The notes beneath the pieces are model-generated. The model was not told where the DNA came from, did no database searches, and saw only the letters and a list, made by a program, of their open reading frames with translations. From positions 59,665,301 through 59,729,300 of the forward strand of contig CP136061.1 of NCBI GenBank assembly GCA_032622095.1: 64,000 bases of DNA. The letters run 5' to 3'. A program made the translations under genes and the position numbers. The DNA comes from Siphonodentalium dalli (lineage: Eukaryota > Mollusca > Scaphopoda > Gadilida > Siphonodentaliidae). Below are positions 24,531 to 37,179 of this stretch, piece by piece (the first letter of the stretch is position 1; each line of letters opens with the position of its first letter).

Positions 24531-27029
24531 AGATTATTGTTCAATGCACCGAGCGTTCTGGGATCACATGTGGATATTGAGCCGAAGTGAACCCGTCTAT
24601 AGGCCACAGACGTTTTGAATATTGTGGTAATATATATGTTTTCCCATATTTTATGACACATTTTGATTTCATGAATAAAACTTATTGATGACTCGAAAAA
24701 TAGATACAGAAATCAGAGGACCTTCACGACATGCATATTGTTAGTTTATTGGCCCTGTTACACGCTGAATACAAACTGTAGTGCGCATTTTGGGGCCTGT
24801 TGGGTCTGACTCTTGAGATTTTATTCGAGAAAAAAAATCCCAACACCCCATATTTCATGTGGACTTGAATTCATGCTACTTCAGTTCACTGATCCGGAAG
24901 AACAAAATCACAATACTGGTTGGTATTAACTGGTATTTTTACAGCATGTTAGTAAACAGCATCGTGGTGAAATATTTAGTTTGGAGATTAATCGATGTAA
25001 TAATATCCGTGACCTCGCACCCGAAAGGTCATGGCTGGATTTTTGTATTACAGCAAAGCGAGAAATTGTTAACAGATACTTGTTATATGATAGTTTCAAG
25101 GACCATAAAAGTAATGAATTCTGTCCCAAGCATATATCACCATACACGCCGACACAGTACCGATATGGGCCAGAATACTATCTTCTTTGCATGTGTCGCC
25201 ATGATTTTCGGATTTTATTGCCGAATGGTCGAATATTGATTGTTTATGATTCATCATCGTTTCTAGAGCAATAAAATATATCAAAATATGATATGATTAT
25301 GCAACTTCAAGAATGTTAGGCTGCCAGCATGTGTGCTTTTACTACATAATATTGAATTATATACGATTTAATTTATTACCATTTTGTGTCCATCTCTGTA
25401 AACAGTAATTTGATATATAATACATAATCGGTGTAATATTTTAGGCCGACTTCTTATACACAGCGCGGATGATGTGTCTAAGTTATTTAACTTTTAAATA
25501 ACTTTTGGTGCTACATGTCACTGCTTCGTGTAATATTAAATTAAAATAAAATAAGTGTGGAATCCATGACAAATCCACACATTGGAAAATCAGCCTCATA
25601 CGACGAACTGGCTGAACAAGAGGTTTGCGAGATAGGCATTTCAAACACAGATAAATGGAAATAATTTCAAGTTAAATAGTTATTGAACAAGTTGGAAGCT
25701 GAACATATTGAGCGCTTTGGGGATGGTATGCTGGCGATCGATGGTGATAAATTATCCGACGGTAACAAATTACGAACGTACAGAATATTCATGATTAATT
25801 ATAAATTTTAGAGGCATATCTATTGGTGTGTAGATCAGCCGAAGCAATGTTGAGTTCCACTATAGGTTAAGGGTGAGCAATCATACATTCGATAGACACA
25901 AACAGCCTCCATTACCATGCAGTCGAAGATAAAATGTGTACGCGGTTCTAATAGAAACAGGTTGAACATGAGTATCATGTTGTGATGAAATGAATATTTT
26001 ACAAACTTAGCCAATGCTTTTCCTGAGTTTTTAAGTCTTTCGAATTTTTAATTTTTTTATTCATAATGAGTAATGAGAAAAGGGAAATTATCAATATGAT
26101 ATGCGACATGATCCAAGTCTTCTCCAAAAGATAAACATATAGCTAAAATAGAAAAGACTCTCAGGCTTGAATGCGACAATATACTGCACACATATATACA
26201 CTCTGTGATTTTAATATATATATACACAATTAAATATTAATGCATAGTTGATTCGTGTTATTTAATTTATTTATTATCTTTATCATTGTGAAACTTCCCA
26301 TTGAGGTACAATAAAGGTCTTGTATCTTGTAGATATCTTTGTTACTTTGACAATTGGTGCATGGCAATTCGCCAGATAGCTATATATATATAGATGATGT
26401 GCTTTGAGTATGACTCAGAACACTACTCTTGAAATACATGCACAGAATCATTCACAATGTGAGTAATAACATAGCTACACAGGACATTAATGTATGGTGT
26501 ATGACCAATCAGAAAATCTCGAAGAAGTTCTCGTATGTCAGTCCGACTCAATTCGATGTCAAGATGGACCCGTGTCTCTCTCCAGATTTATCTTGTCGCG
26601 TCGTCTCACAAATTCTCATCTATTGTTTGCTGATCAAATTCAAATGGCGTGAATGTACGCAATTCCCCCAAATTTCACTAAAATTGGTCTAAAATCGCAT
26701 AAAACTTCTGATATCACTCATATAACTGGGAATGATCTCAATTAGTTCAAATAACAGTTTAACCTGTTTCAAAAGCTGTTTTAATTGAAAAAAAAATGTT
26801 TTATAAATTGCTGATCATCTGTAAACTTACGTATTTATGTGTGCTATTATCCATACTATACTTACCATACGCATGTTTATGTCGTATAAATTGTATTTTT
26901 GTTTTACCTGTCCACCTCTGTGTCTTGTTACTATTATTTGATTTTATCTTAATAACTTAATAAAACCCATCATTCTCTTTATTTAACATACTCTTGGTAT
27001 CTGTATAAAATACGATGGTAGCTATAGGC
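24531..27029. other. Intergenic, nothing recognised
   Basis: AT-rich DNA with short unconserved open frames (the longest around 24860-25280 start with GTG or TTG and match no family I know). No repeat pair was found within it. Confidence 0.4.
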
Positions 27030-27038
27030 CAGAATCTT

Positions 27039-28519
27039 GGGTGTGTCTTTTTACCGGATTCCGGATTTCGACCCGGATTTCGACCCGGATTTAGGTGTCT
27101 TTTTACCGGATTTCGACCCGGATTCGGGTATGAATTTCATGCATGTTTTATCACACATTTAACCCATTAAAAGCCGTTTCTGACACGGAAACTGGTTAGG
27201 AGGTGAGATTAAACCAATATAGGGCTGTCGTGCTCATTCAACCCGATTAATCGTATTTAAAGGTACATATCGTGCCCGGATCAGCATACTTCTTATTTTT
27301 TCATATAGACACGGCGGTTGGATTGAATTTACGTGATCATGATGGCATTTAAGGGAACACACCATGTCCGGATCCGAATTAATTATCTCGTAATTATTGA
27401 TCATAAACCAATAAACCATTTAAACTGCACCAGGTTTTTTGTGGGCTGGAGAACAAAAAATCTTCACAAAAGTAAGTCAATTTATTTCAACCCCAATGAT
27501 ATTACTGTGCCATGTTTTCGCGGGTCTGAAATGTCTTTTAATGTGTTAAACATGGGTTATAATAAACATAAAATTGAGATCAGGGTTCGGGTCGAAATTA
27601 GAAAAAGACACATAAAATCCGGATCCAGATCTGGGCATAAAGTTTGTCTGTAAATGGGCTCATTCTCGCGTGAAATCAATCCAAGCGCCATGTTCACCGT
27701 TTCCAAATAAACTGAGTTCCGCGTGGCTCAGCTGCCATTTAATGTATTAAATACTTGACTATTTATATGAAATAGAAAAGAACTATTCGTATCCGAATCC
27801 GGGAATGATCTGATCTAAACATCAACATCTATAACCTAGTTCCACGCGACTCAGTTTACATTTATTGTAGTAAATAAGCATTATTTATAAGAAGAAAAAT
27901 CCGGATCCGGGCATAATCTGTACCTTTAAATATTATCAGTAAATACGTGGAAATTAATTCGGTTCCGCACATGGTGTGTACCTTTAAATGCGATAGTCAT
28001 TCCGTGAAATCAATCCAACAGCCTAGTATAACGTCTCAAAATCAACTTATAACTTTGTTCCACGTGACATTTAATATATCAAAAAGACGATAATTTATAT
28101 GGGGAAAAAAAGAGAGAGAAAAAAACCGGATCCGGACATGATATCTACCTTTAAATATGATCAACAATTACGAGATAATTAATTCGGATCCGGACATGGT
28201 GTGTTCCCTTAAATGCCATCATGATCACGTAAAATCAATCCAACCGCCGTGTCTATATGAAAAAATAAGAAGTATGCTGATCCGGGCAAGATATGTACCT
28301 TTAAATACGATTAATCGGGTTGAATGGGCACGACAGCCCTGTATTGGTTTAATCTCACCTCCTAACCAGTTTCCGCGTGTCAGAAACGGCTTTTAATGGG
28401 TTAAATGTGTGATAAAACAAGCATGAAATTCATACCCGAATCCGGGTCGAAATCCGGTAAAAAGACACCTAAATCCGGGTCGAAATCCGGGATCCGGAAT
28501 CCGGTAAAAAGACACACCC
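27039..28519. mobile_element. Mutator-like foldback element, 1.48 kb, 9-bp target duplication
   Basis: The arms 27039-27405 and 28155-28519 are inverted copies of about 365 bp with only scattered differences. They start GGGTGTGTCTTTTTACCGGA and end with its complement. CAGAATCTT flanks it directly on both sides (27030-27038, 28520-28528). Long inverted ends plus a 9-bp duplication are the pattern of Mutator-like elements. The middle has many short modules around TCCGGATCCGG and GTACCTTTAAAT, in both orientations, and no transposase. High arm identity suggests recent insertion or gene conversion. Confidence 0.85.
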
Positions 28520-28639
28520 CAGAATCTTAAGGCTAACTGAGATTTTGCACGGGGTGGTCCCCGTAAGTAAGCCCAGTACCAACTTTTTGGACAAAAACGT
28601 GCACGTGCCTCCTGGGCTTACTGACGGGTGTATACAGCA

Positions 28640-29720
28640 GAATGCAAAATATTTCATAATTTCTGACTATTTCCTGATTAGTCTGTCAACCAGCCCATTA
28701 TCTAACATATTCCATACCACTTATGTTAGTCTACTGGAGCAACTTACTTTTATTATACTAAACTAGATGAAACAGGCTCCCTTTGGGAACATATATATTC
28801 AGCATCGGAGATACCGGTGGGACTTGGCACTCATTTTGATCTTAGACAGAGCCTTCATTTAGCGGCGGCCCCTTTGTGCACTTCAAGCACATTTGGTCAT
28901 GAAACATTTTGATTTATATATATTGTTTTAATATATTTTTTTTAAATTGAATTCCTTGCTCTATTTAACAAAACCAATTTTATTTTATTTGTTTTAATTA
29001 AAGTTTTTTGAAAAACTAAAACCATTATCACATCCGCCAGGGTACCCCGAGTCACCACACCAAATTTGGTGGAACTCGATCCAGGGGTCTGAGAGAGAAA
29101 TATGGACATATCCTACTTGTTTATATATATAGATGACACGCAGTTACAGCACTATACCAGACTTGGATACTTTTGGTCTTGTGAGAGATCATCTGAGTTG
29201 AAAGACATGCAAATAGTTCACTGATTGGCTTGATGCACTGATGGCAGATATTTTCTGCCCATTGATAGTCACATTAATGTTTGAGACAGTTACTCGCTCT
29301 TTTTCCATGCACACAATGATCTATCCATTAGTTACATCAGGATAAGTTTACTTATATATGCAAACTTAGGTCATTGTACAGGATACACACAATTTCTAAC
29401 CATTTCTCGATTAGTCTGTCAACCAGCCCATTATCTGGCATTATGCCTTAACACTTGTGTTAGTCTACTGGGGCAACCTCTGTTATAATAAATGACAAAC
29501 AGTCACTATGCCAGACTTGGATATTTTAGGTGTTGTGAGAGTAACCGATCATATGAGTTGATAGACATGTAGATATTTCACTGATTGGCTTGATGCACTG
29601 ATGAACAGTGTGATGACAGTTATATTCTAGCCATTGATAGTCACATTAATTTTTGAGACAGTTGCTCGCTATTTTTCCATGCACACAATGATCTAGGCTT
29701 TAGTTACATCAAGACAAGTT
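28640..29720. repeat. Tandem duplication of about 360-bp unit
   Basis: The unit GATTAGTCTGTCAACCAGCC ... GACAGTTACTCGCT ... CATGCACACAATGATCTA is present twice (28640-28762 plus 29134-29384; 29385-29720). The first copy is interrupted by a Helitron. The two copies differ by small substitutions and indels. Confidence 0.85.
28763..29133 (-). mobile_element. Non-autonomous Helitron, 371 bp, with empty site
   Basis: On the minus strand it starts TCTATATATATAAACAAG after A. It ends with a TCCC-AAA-GGGA hairpin, GCCTGTTTCATCTAG, then T. The duplicated unit without it (junction 29492|29493) reads ATAATAAATGACA across the site, so the ends are defined exactly and there is no target duplication, as for Helitrons. 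It carries ACCAAATTTGGTGTGGTGAC, shared with 34509-36302. Confidence 0.88.
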
Positions 29721-32053
29721 TATTTATTTCAGTTTTACATTTCTCGAAGCTTCTTTCCAAAGGGTGTCGGGAAGGAATTTTTTCACCACACCGCCCCATA
29801 TTCAACATGCCATAGCTTAATGTCATCTCAACTAAGGCCCATATGAGGTCACAGTAACATAAATATGGTGTTTTTGCAGTTATAAATCCTTATAATATGT
29901 TTTAAACTGTTACAAATGTCAAATAAGGGCACAAAAGGTCTTTAGTAAAGAAATTGCATGAGGTTGTGAAAAACGTGTTTTTTGCCCCTCGGGCCACCCA
30001 GCACTCCGGCATACCTTCCTGCAATTTTTTTACTACCCCCCCCCCCCCTGTATGAGTACTAAATATTTTTGTTCTAACTACGAAAACCAGAACAATCCTT
30101 TCAAATTATTTGTGGATGGCATTCCACATTAATTTTGTGCAGCTGTTAGGGGCATGACTAGAGTCACATCTGGGGTGTCCAATTTATAACTGCACCCTCC
30201 ACCTTATATATATATATATAATTTGAACCCCTTGAGTTTTAATCTTGAAACTTATACCTCAAACTCTCGAATTAATGAGAAATTTCCAACAGTCCCTAAG
30301 CAAGGTTGGAAAAGTTTTTAGTCTAAAATTAGCTGATGATGATTTTAGAAGGTTTCTCTCACATTACGCAATGCTAAACGGAATACTATAGAGGTAATCG
30401 CAACTAACTCAAGTAAATTGTTTACTGTTGTCACGTTTCATCAATCAAGATAGGTATGGTATGCAGTATACCTCTACACTGATTTATATGCCACGGAACG
30501 ACTTATTGAAGTGATATAATTTATGGCCCCAAAAAAGGAAAATCCTGGCCCCAGTTTGACTGCATCATGCAAATATTAAAGAGCGTTTATATGTGTTATT
30601 ATATGATATGGTAAACATAAAGATCGTTCGTGTCACTGAAGTGTCGATAGTTTGAAAGCAGTTGATAATTTGTTATCAATTCAAGAAGTAGATTCGAAAC
30701 TTATAAAGTCCTTATTTAAGTATTCCGAACATTTATCGATTTATACTGAGATCCATAAATGTTATAAAGTCTAACAATTACTGGGGCATGCGCACTTTGA
30801 TGGTGGAATATTACACGTCGCTATCAAGATTATACACTCAATTTGAAAACAAACTGGTCACGATTTCCTAAGACAATTCTGCCATGCTGGCAAATGGAAC
30901 ATGAAATTGACTTGCAATCTACGCCATTTGTAACATTCGAGCATCACCAATAGCAACAAAAACAGTAAGGTGTAAATAAGTATATAAGTGGAATGTTAAG
31001 AACGCTCTTTAATATTTACTGATACTTGACAACGAATTTATAAACGCTCTTTATCAAGGTGAATTGTTTATTTCTTGGGCGCTAGACAAAAAAAGCCAAA
31101 ACCTAACAAAAGGTGCCTCGCTTGAAAGTCGATATCTCACCATTGAGACCGCGCATGACTAGGGTCAGCAATAGGCTCGTTTTTATTATTGTCATGTGAA
31201 TAGTACTCGTGCAAATAGTAGTTTCATGTTGTCAAACTGGTGGGGTATAATTAAGCTATCATGCATATGCACCGACCGTAGGAAACCCTGACACATCGAG
31301 ACCGAGAAGGGAAGTGTGTCCCCATAACTATAGGTAACGTGGAGCTCGCCACGGAAGGGAAATAATACAGACGAACAAACTGTTTGCAAACAAATCTATG
31401 AGTAAGCACACATGCAGAAGAACAGGTGAAAATATTGTACAAACTTCACAAGAGCCGATTGAGCCTCTCCTGGGACCCATGACAAAGTAAATATGGGTAT
31501 AATACAGGTATAATACAGGTAAATTATAACAGTTTATTAGGAGAACAGTTAGTGTGGGGCCGGCGATGAATACCTTCGAGCAAACAAGGGAGCATGTAGA
31601 AACCACTTACGCAAAGAATCATTGTAGTATAATTTGCGCCGGTTGTATTGCAATTAGAGAATAAAGCCCCGAGAAGTGGGTGCTAAAAAGTTCACAACTA
31701 CGAGACATCAGAGGCGCGGGTCGTAAAATTGTTGTCTTGTGGATTGTCTCCTTGGTTGAAGGATCCAGTTTCGTTGTTAGATTATTGGCCCTGGATTCCC
31801 CGCGCATGCTCCCTTGACAATAAAGTGGTAAGTTTATGATCCCGGGGCATAGCACATGGCAAACTTCAAAAGGCACGCTCGCATCTCATGTTTTATACGG
31901 ATAAGTCCCAGAACGAACCGGGTGTTAAAATCTTGTATTTGTTGCAAAAAATATATAATACGTTGACAATATCAGCATTGTTTACGGGGCTATTATTTCA
32001 AAATAACTTGTACACGCGAAAATTATATTTCCTTCATTCGATTCAACATCAAG
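29721..32053. other. Intergenic with TTAA-3 debris
   Basis: There is a C13 run at 30036-30048 and a TA run near 30205. Degraded CTCTTTAT-type motifs occur near 30578, 30618, 31008 and 31042. Minus-strand open frames at 31190-31880 resemble nothing known. No gene is supported. Confidence 0.45.
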
Positions 32054-32434
32054 TTAAAGTGACGTGAGACACTCCGGTAGGGTGATCAACTAGAAATTGA
32101 GAATAATCTTGCTGAAAGTAGTTATGTTTTACGAATATTAATCCAAATTGATAAAACACACTATCATTGTTATACGTTAATCAAATGCAATGTCTCTCGA
32201 TGGAAAAATCATTTGTGTTACTTTATCACCAATAGTTGCGTCCCGAATCGAGATGTAAATATTTACAATTGAGCGTAGTTCGGACGATGTTTTCTATGGA
32301 GTGGTATGGTCGATCTCTTTGAAATGTTCGGCGATGTTAGTAGAATGCTAAATTCCCCAGGTTAGCGTAGACTAGTGCCTGTATACTAACTTATAAATTT
32401 CACGCACCCGAACAAGTCCTTAGTATGTCTTTAC
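32054..32434 (+). mobile_element. TTAA-2 miniature element, copy 1
   Basis: It starts TTAAAGTGACGTGAGACAC and ends GTATGTCTTTAC, where the right TTAA has mutated to TTAC. The interior, with GTAGGGTGATCAA, GTCCCGAATCGAGA and TTCTATGGAGTGGTA, is shared with 32724-33094 and with the inverted copy at 58367-58753. About 381 bp, no coding capacity. Confidence 0.85.
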
Positions 32435-32550
32435 ACGGACATGCATGGCTCGTTCGATCCCCAAAATCATGTATACGTAATTTGTTAAGAGGTCTCTCAA
32501 AACAAACTGAACAAATTCGTCAATATAATAGCGCTGAAACTGTGTGTTTT
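32431..32550 (+). mobile_element. TTAA-3 5' fragment
   Basis: It abuts TTAA-2 copy 1 and starts ACGGACATG...GGCTCGTTCGA...TATACGTAATTTG, the TTAA-3 5' end. It decays after about 120 bp. Confidence 0.55.
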
Positions 32551-32723
32551 ATTTTGTTTCTTATATTTTTCGATAATTTTGATATCGTTCCGTTTGTGCC
32601 AGTTCAAAGTGTTAGTCAGCCGTCGCGTACAAATTGCAACTGTGCGTAGACAATGGACAAACAATCTAGAGCTGTCTTCGCCCTGAAACGTTTATGGTAC
32701 TACATGTACATACTGATGAATCA

Positions 32724-33094
32724 TTAAAGTGATGTGAAACATTCTGGTAGGGTGATCAAATAGAAATGGAGAATAATCTTGCTCAAAGTAGTTATTTTTA
32801 CAAATATTATATCCAGATTGGCAACACACATCGTCATTCTTATATATTAATTAATTGCAGTGATTCTCGAATGTGAAATAGTTATCGTTAGTTTATCGCA
32901 GATAATTGCGTCCCGAATCGAGAAGTAAATATTTATAATTGAGGGTAGTTCAGACGATGATTTCTATGGAGTGGTACGGTCTATTTGCTTTAAATTGTCG
33001 GCGATGTTACTAAAATTCTACACTAGTTGACATAGTGCATGAATGCTAACTTATCAGTTTCACATACCCGAACAATTCCATAATATGTCTTTAA
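32724..33094 (+). mobile_element. TTAA-2 miniature element, copy 2
   Basis: The 371-bp copy has intact TTAA at 32724-32727 and 33091-33094. Internal blocks are the same as copy 1. Its right TTAA is also the left TTAA of the next element. Confidence 0.88.
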
Positions 33095-33524
33095 ATGCCC
33101 ACTAAATTTTAGAACCCCCAGATAATATTATATAAAATATATGCCAGATTATATACCATTTGAAAGAGGAAGCTCCAAAACATTGTGCTATCAATATTAC
33201 CAACTTATCGGGTGTTATAACTGTGAACATGTTGTTTTGTTGATGTACCGACGTGTTGTCTGTACTGCATTCTATTATTTTCAATGGAAGGAGAATGACT
33301 CTATATTTTAGTTCGAATTATGTTGCATTCTGGTAGCCAAAACCGGGAAACTGTTTCTATGATATCGGCTATTTTCAATTACTCCATGGGCACATTCTGA
33401 GACACAGACGTTCCAATTGGTGATGAATTATAGTATTTTAATCATATCTTATGTCATAGATTCTTATTATATCAAGGCACAACAAAAATATAATCAGTGA
33501 CTCGAAAATTAAATGGGCCTTTAA
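33091..33524. mobile_element. TTAA-1 miniature element, copy 3
   Basis: A 434-bp copy with TTAA at both ends. The left end is diverged (ATGCCCACTAAATTTTAGA); the right end TCGAAAATTAAATGGGCCT is nearly perfect. It shares ATACCATTTGAAAGAGGAAG and ACATTGTGCTATCAA with copy 2. Confidence 0.86.
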
Positions 33525-33578
33525 AACAATAGATTGAAATTGATAAATGCCTGATTTTATGTTTTAAATAGTTTCATG

Positions 33579-33989
33579 CTAAACGGACATGGCACATTTT
33601 GTCTACGTAATTTGGAGGGATGGATCGAAATATTTATATACCGGCTTCATATGCTCTGAAAAACACTTACCAAAGGCACAGCCAGTTTCCAGCCAGTTTC
33701 AATTTTTCGCCAGACGTCAGACAAACGCTCTTAATTTCTACCATATCATGAATAGACTAACACGGAACGCTCTCTGTTGTTCCATGTCGTACAAATGGCT
33801 GGTTTGTGTTTGGGACCCAAACACCGTGTACATAGTTGCATTTTGCATTACTCCAATCCGTCTTTTGGGTTACAAAATGCTCGTAGAAAGGTAGTTCAGA
33901 TATTTATCGACCTATCAATATACGGGAACAAAATTCAAAAGCGAATAATAGTATTGTATTTTGGAGCGCAATCCGCCACGTGGCTTTAA
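33579..33989 (+). mobile_element. TTAA-3 element, full length
   Basis: The 411-bp copy runs from CTAAACGGACATGGC to CCACGTGGCTTTAA. The centre has AAACGCTCTTAATTTCTACC, ATCATGAATAGACTAACACG and GAACGCTCTCTGTTGTTCC, i.e. two 13-mer motifs 42 bp apart, each slightly mutated. Then come GCTCGTAGAAAGGTAGTTCA and TTTGGAGCGCAATCC. Confidence 0.85.
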
Positions 33990-34044
33990 GATAACGCAAT
34001 AAAAATTTTCCGAAAATTCAGTTTCCGATTCCAGAATTCTGATG

Positions 34045-34184
34045 AATACAAATGGCCCATTTTGTTCGAAGTTGTATTTTGTTTTTATAAATTCAATGCA
34101 TCTTTATGGGACATAATATAATGCTTGTGGAATTTCGAGAGGTAGTTCAGGTTTAGGTGTATTTTGGAGCGCAAACGGCTTTAA
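34045..34184 (+). mobile_element. TTAA-3 3' fragment
   Basis: It keeps AATGGCCCATTTTGTTCGAA, ATAATGCTTGTGG, GAGGTAGTTCAGG and TTGGAGCGCAAACGGCTTTAA, then stops at TTAA. The interior is deleted. Confidence 0.6.
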
Positions 34185-34508
34185 ATTAAACAACAACGAA
34201 ATATATAAACGCTCTTTATTTTATGTTACATCTAAATACGACATTCAAACTTCTATAAGAATTCCTCCCTATAGGTTTGATCTGATTATTTTCTGGCACC
34301 AAAAACAACTTCTACGAGGCAACTGCAACCGATGTGACACCACAAGCCTGCTGTTTACACCGACGAAGAATAAGACTGAGCCTATGAACTCATTCATATA
34401 CAATTTAACTTTTTGTTTCAATGTGGAAATGTGATTTTGACTTTTCATCTAACTTCACATGAACACCACGCGGTTAGAACCCATGTTCAGCATTGAATCT
34501 GCCATTGA

Positions 34509-36302
34509 TCTACATATATACAAGAGTTGGATCTGTATGTCTTTATGTCTGTTCTCCCAGACACCTGGACCGATTTCAACCAAATTTGGTATGGTGACTC
34601 GGGATACCCTGGCAGAGGTTATAACGGCGTTAGTTTAAAAATATTTTTATATAAACAAATTAAAAAAAGCTGGCTATGGAATTATTTCGGAATCAAATAA
34701 GTCTAATATGAAATGTGAATATTCAGGCCCAGTATGAACCTATTTTCACAAGGATATATGTTGCAGCACCAGATGTACGCTCTTTATAATATGTTTTTAT
34801 TGTGGCTCGCGCCACTCAATGGCGTTATTGGTATAAGTCCACTGTGGACTTATTCCAGAATCAAATAAGTCCAATATGAAGTCAACATTTATGTCCAATA
34901 TGCCTATTTGAAATGGGATATATTGAAGTAGCATATATAAGAGTAGGATATGCAGTCTGTCTCTCATCTGTTCGGATGTTTAGCTCACATTTGAGTTTGA
35001 ACTATTGTCGTGCGTCCGTGCGTCCATGGGGGTGTCAACAATTTCATTTGGCTCACCCTACAGGCCGCATGCCTCATCCGATCATGGGAGCCATCGATTT
35101 CTTTCGAAATTCTTTAAAAAAAACATGACGGTCGGCTGCCATTTTGGGTTTCAAATTTGAATCCATCGGCACACCCTGCAGGCCGCATTTATTTGAGAAA
35201 TGTTTTGAAAATTTACAGGCATGTTTTGGATCACCTCCAGATGGGAGCTATAGAATTTTAGCGATTTTCGATGAAAAACGTGGCCGCCGGCAGCCATCTT
35301 CAATTTTACTCTTTGCACGGACTAAATCCTTTGGCACATCCTACAGACAACACCCCTCACCTAATCGCCACCAAACTTCATACGGATCTCCGGGATGACT
35401 TCTAGATGAGAGCTATCGATTATTTCCGAAATTCATGGCCGCCAGCAGCCGTCTTGGATTTAAAAAATGAAGCCATCGGCACACCCTGCAACCCGCATAT
35501 ATCTAAGAAATGATTAGGACCACCGCTAGATGAGAGCTATCGAATTTGAACGATTTTCGATTAAAAATATGGCCACCAGCAGCCATCTTGTATTTTACTC
35601 TTTGTATGCATGACTAAATCTTTTGGAACACCCTATACAGACCACACCCTCGTCCGATCATCAGCAAACTGTATATGCATCTTCAGGGTGACCTCTAGAT
35701 GGAGCCATCGATTATTACCCGAAATTCGTTGAAAAACTCGGCTGTCAGCGGCCATCTTGGATTTTACTCTTTGCATGACTAAATCCTTCGGCACAATCTA
35801 AACAAAATTCGTTTAAAAACATGGGCACCTGGAGCCATCTTGGATTTCACATTTGAATACATCGGCACACCCTGCAGCACACAGACAGCGGCGAAATGTT
35901 TGAAATGAAATTCATTTCATTTACACAATATACAATCCATTTACTGAAACTTTCCTTTATTATTATTCTATTGACTGTTCAGCGTAAAATTATTAACGCC
36001 TCCCTATGTTGAGATACAGTGTCGTTAACACCTAAATTCTCACAGACCCCTTGACAGATTGTAACCAAATTTGGTGTGGTGGCTCGGGCTATACCCTGGT
36101 GGAGGTTATAATGGCGTTAGTTTTTTTCTTCAAAATTTTGATTAAATATGTTTAACTAAACAAATAATAATAATTTTGTTTTAAATTGAGCAAGGAATTT
36201 TTTCGCGCACATATGGGTCGCCGCTGAAAAAAGGCTTTGTCTAAGATCAACATGTGCGCGAAGTGCACACAGGGGGGCACAAAGGGAGCCTGTTTCAGCT
36301 AG
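34509..36302 (+). mobile_element. Candidate composite Helitron enclosing R8 tandem repeats
   Basis: The left end TCTACATATATACAAGAGTTGG, shortened here to TCTACATATATACAAG, follows A like the 371-bp Helitron. The right end GGGAGCCTGTTTCAGCTAG is followed by T. The proximal block CAAATTTGGT-TGGTG-CTCGG occurs at both 34585 and 36075, so this could also be two partial copies. Between them are a duplicated AATAAGTCCAATATGAA segment and R8 units with periods near 200-230 bp (34985-36040). Confidence 0.55.
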
Positions 36303-36308
36303 TTAATA

Positions 36309-36727
36309 GACACCTTTCGAACAATGAACGACAACAGACAATTATTACGAATATAGGGTACTACGTCACTAGAATTTGTGTTTCTATTCGTTGTCGTTTT
36401 TCCCTATCCATTGTCACGGTTACGGTTTTGGATTTTCATATAGTAATATGTTCGCGATCAAATCATTCGTCGTCGTGAAACACGAGAATCTTGCGAAACA
36501 CAAAGGGTTAAGCTATGAACTGACCAACAAGATAATTAAGAACAAAATAATCACGACACGAAGAACCATCATCCTCTTACTGCGCGTGGCAAGCACGATT
36601 GTCTCACTAACGGACTCGTAGTCGTCAAATCTGCGAAAAGGTTTTTGGAACGTCCAAAAACATTATATACGACTATAATAGCTATTCGTAATAATTATCT
36701 GTCGTCGTTCATTATGCGAAAGGTGTC
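36309..36727. mobile_element. Inverted-repeat element, GACACCTTTCG ends
   Basis: Ends of about 48 bp are inverted copies (GACACCTTTCGAACAATGAA left; GACACCTTTCGCATAATGAA on the complement right), extending to AATTATTACGAATA. Length is 419 bp. No clear target duplication is seen. Open frames inside are short. Confidence 0.75.
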
Positions 36728-36740
36728 TTCTTATATGCGA

Positions 36741-37179
36741 ACCGCCATATCAAATCCAGTCGTAAGTCGGGATTTTGTTTACCCTGTGCCAATGCATTCT
36801 CTTATATATGCGAGTCGACCATAGGTCGCCTCGCATATATAAGAGAATGCATTGGCCTAACAATTTTTTATCATTTTTTTAAATAAATGTTTCTTAGGAC
36901 ATAAAATAAAAAAACATCCATTACCCTGCAGGGAGCCCCACACATATATAGAAGCATATAGAAGAGTGTCGTCTGCTCATGTTTGTCTGGGGCTCTGCAT
37001 GGGTGAAATTATAAAATTGTTAAAGAATACAAGAAAAAATTATTAAAATTGTAAAAAATTGTTAGGCCAATGCATTCTCTTATATATGTGAGGCGACCTA
37101 TGGTCGACTCGCATATATAAGAGAATGCATTGGCACAGGGTAAAAAAATCCCGACTTACGACTGGATTTGATATGGCGG
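36741..37179. mobile_element. Double-hairpin foldback element, copy 1
   Basis: Outer inverted arms ACCGCCATATCAAATCCAGT ... are about 39 bp. Inside, the core CCCTGTGCC...GGCACAGGG (36782-37140) has a 67-nt near-perfect palindrome at each end (36789-36855 and 37067-37133: CCAATGCATTCTCTTATATA ... arms of about 30 bp). The two palindromes are also inverted copies of each other. The middle holds an extra imperfect inverted pair around GAGCCCCA/TGGGGCTC that the 55279-55507 copy lacks. Confidence 0.85.

Noticed and set aside
24859-25274. 126- and 97-codon plus-strand frames followed by AATAAA
   Set aside because: They start with GTG or TTG, overlap in different frames and resemble no family; not enough to call a gene.
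27039-28519. Possibility that the large inverted repeat is an assembly or palindromic duplication artefact
   Set aside because: A 9-bp direct repeat flanks it exactly and the ends are TIR-like, which an artefact would not produce.
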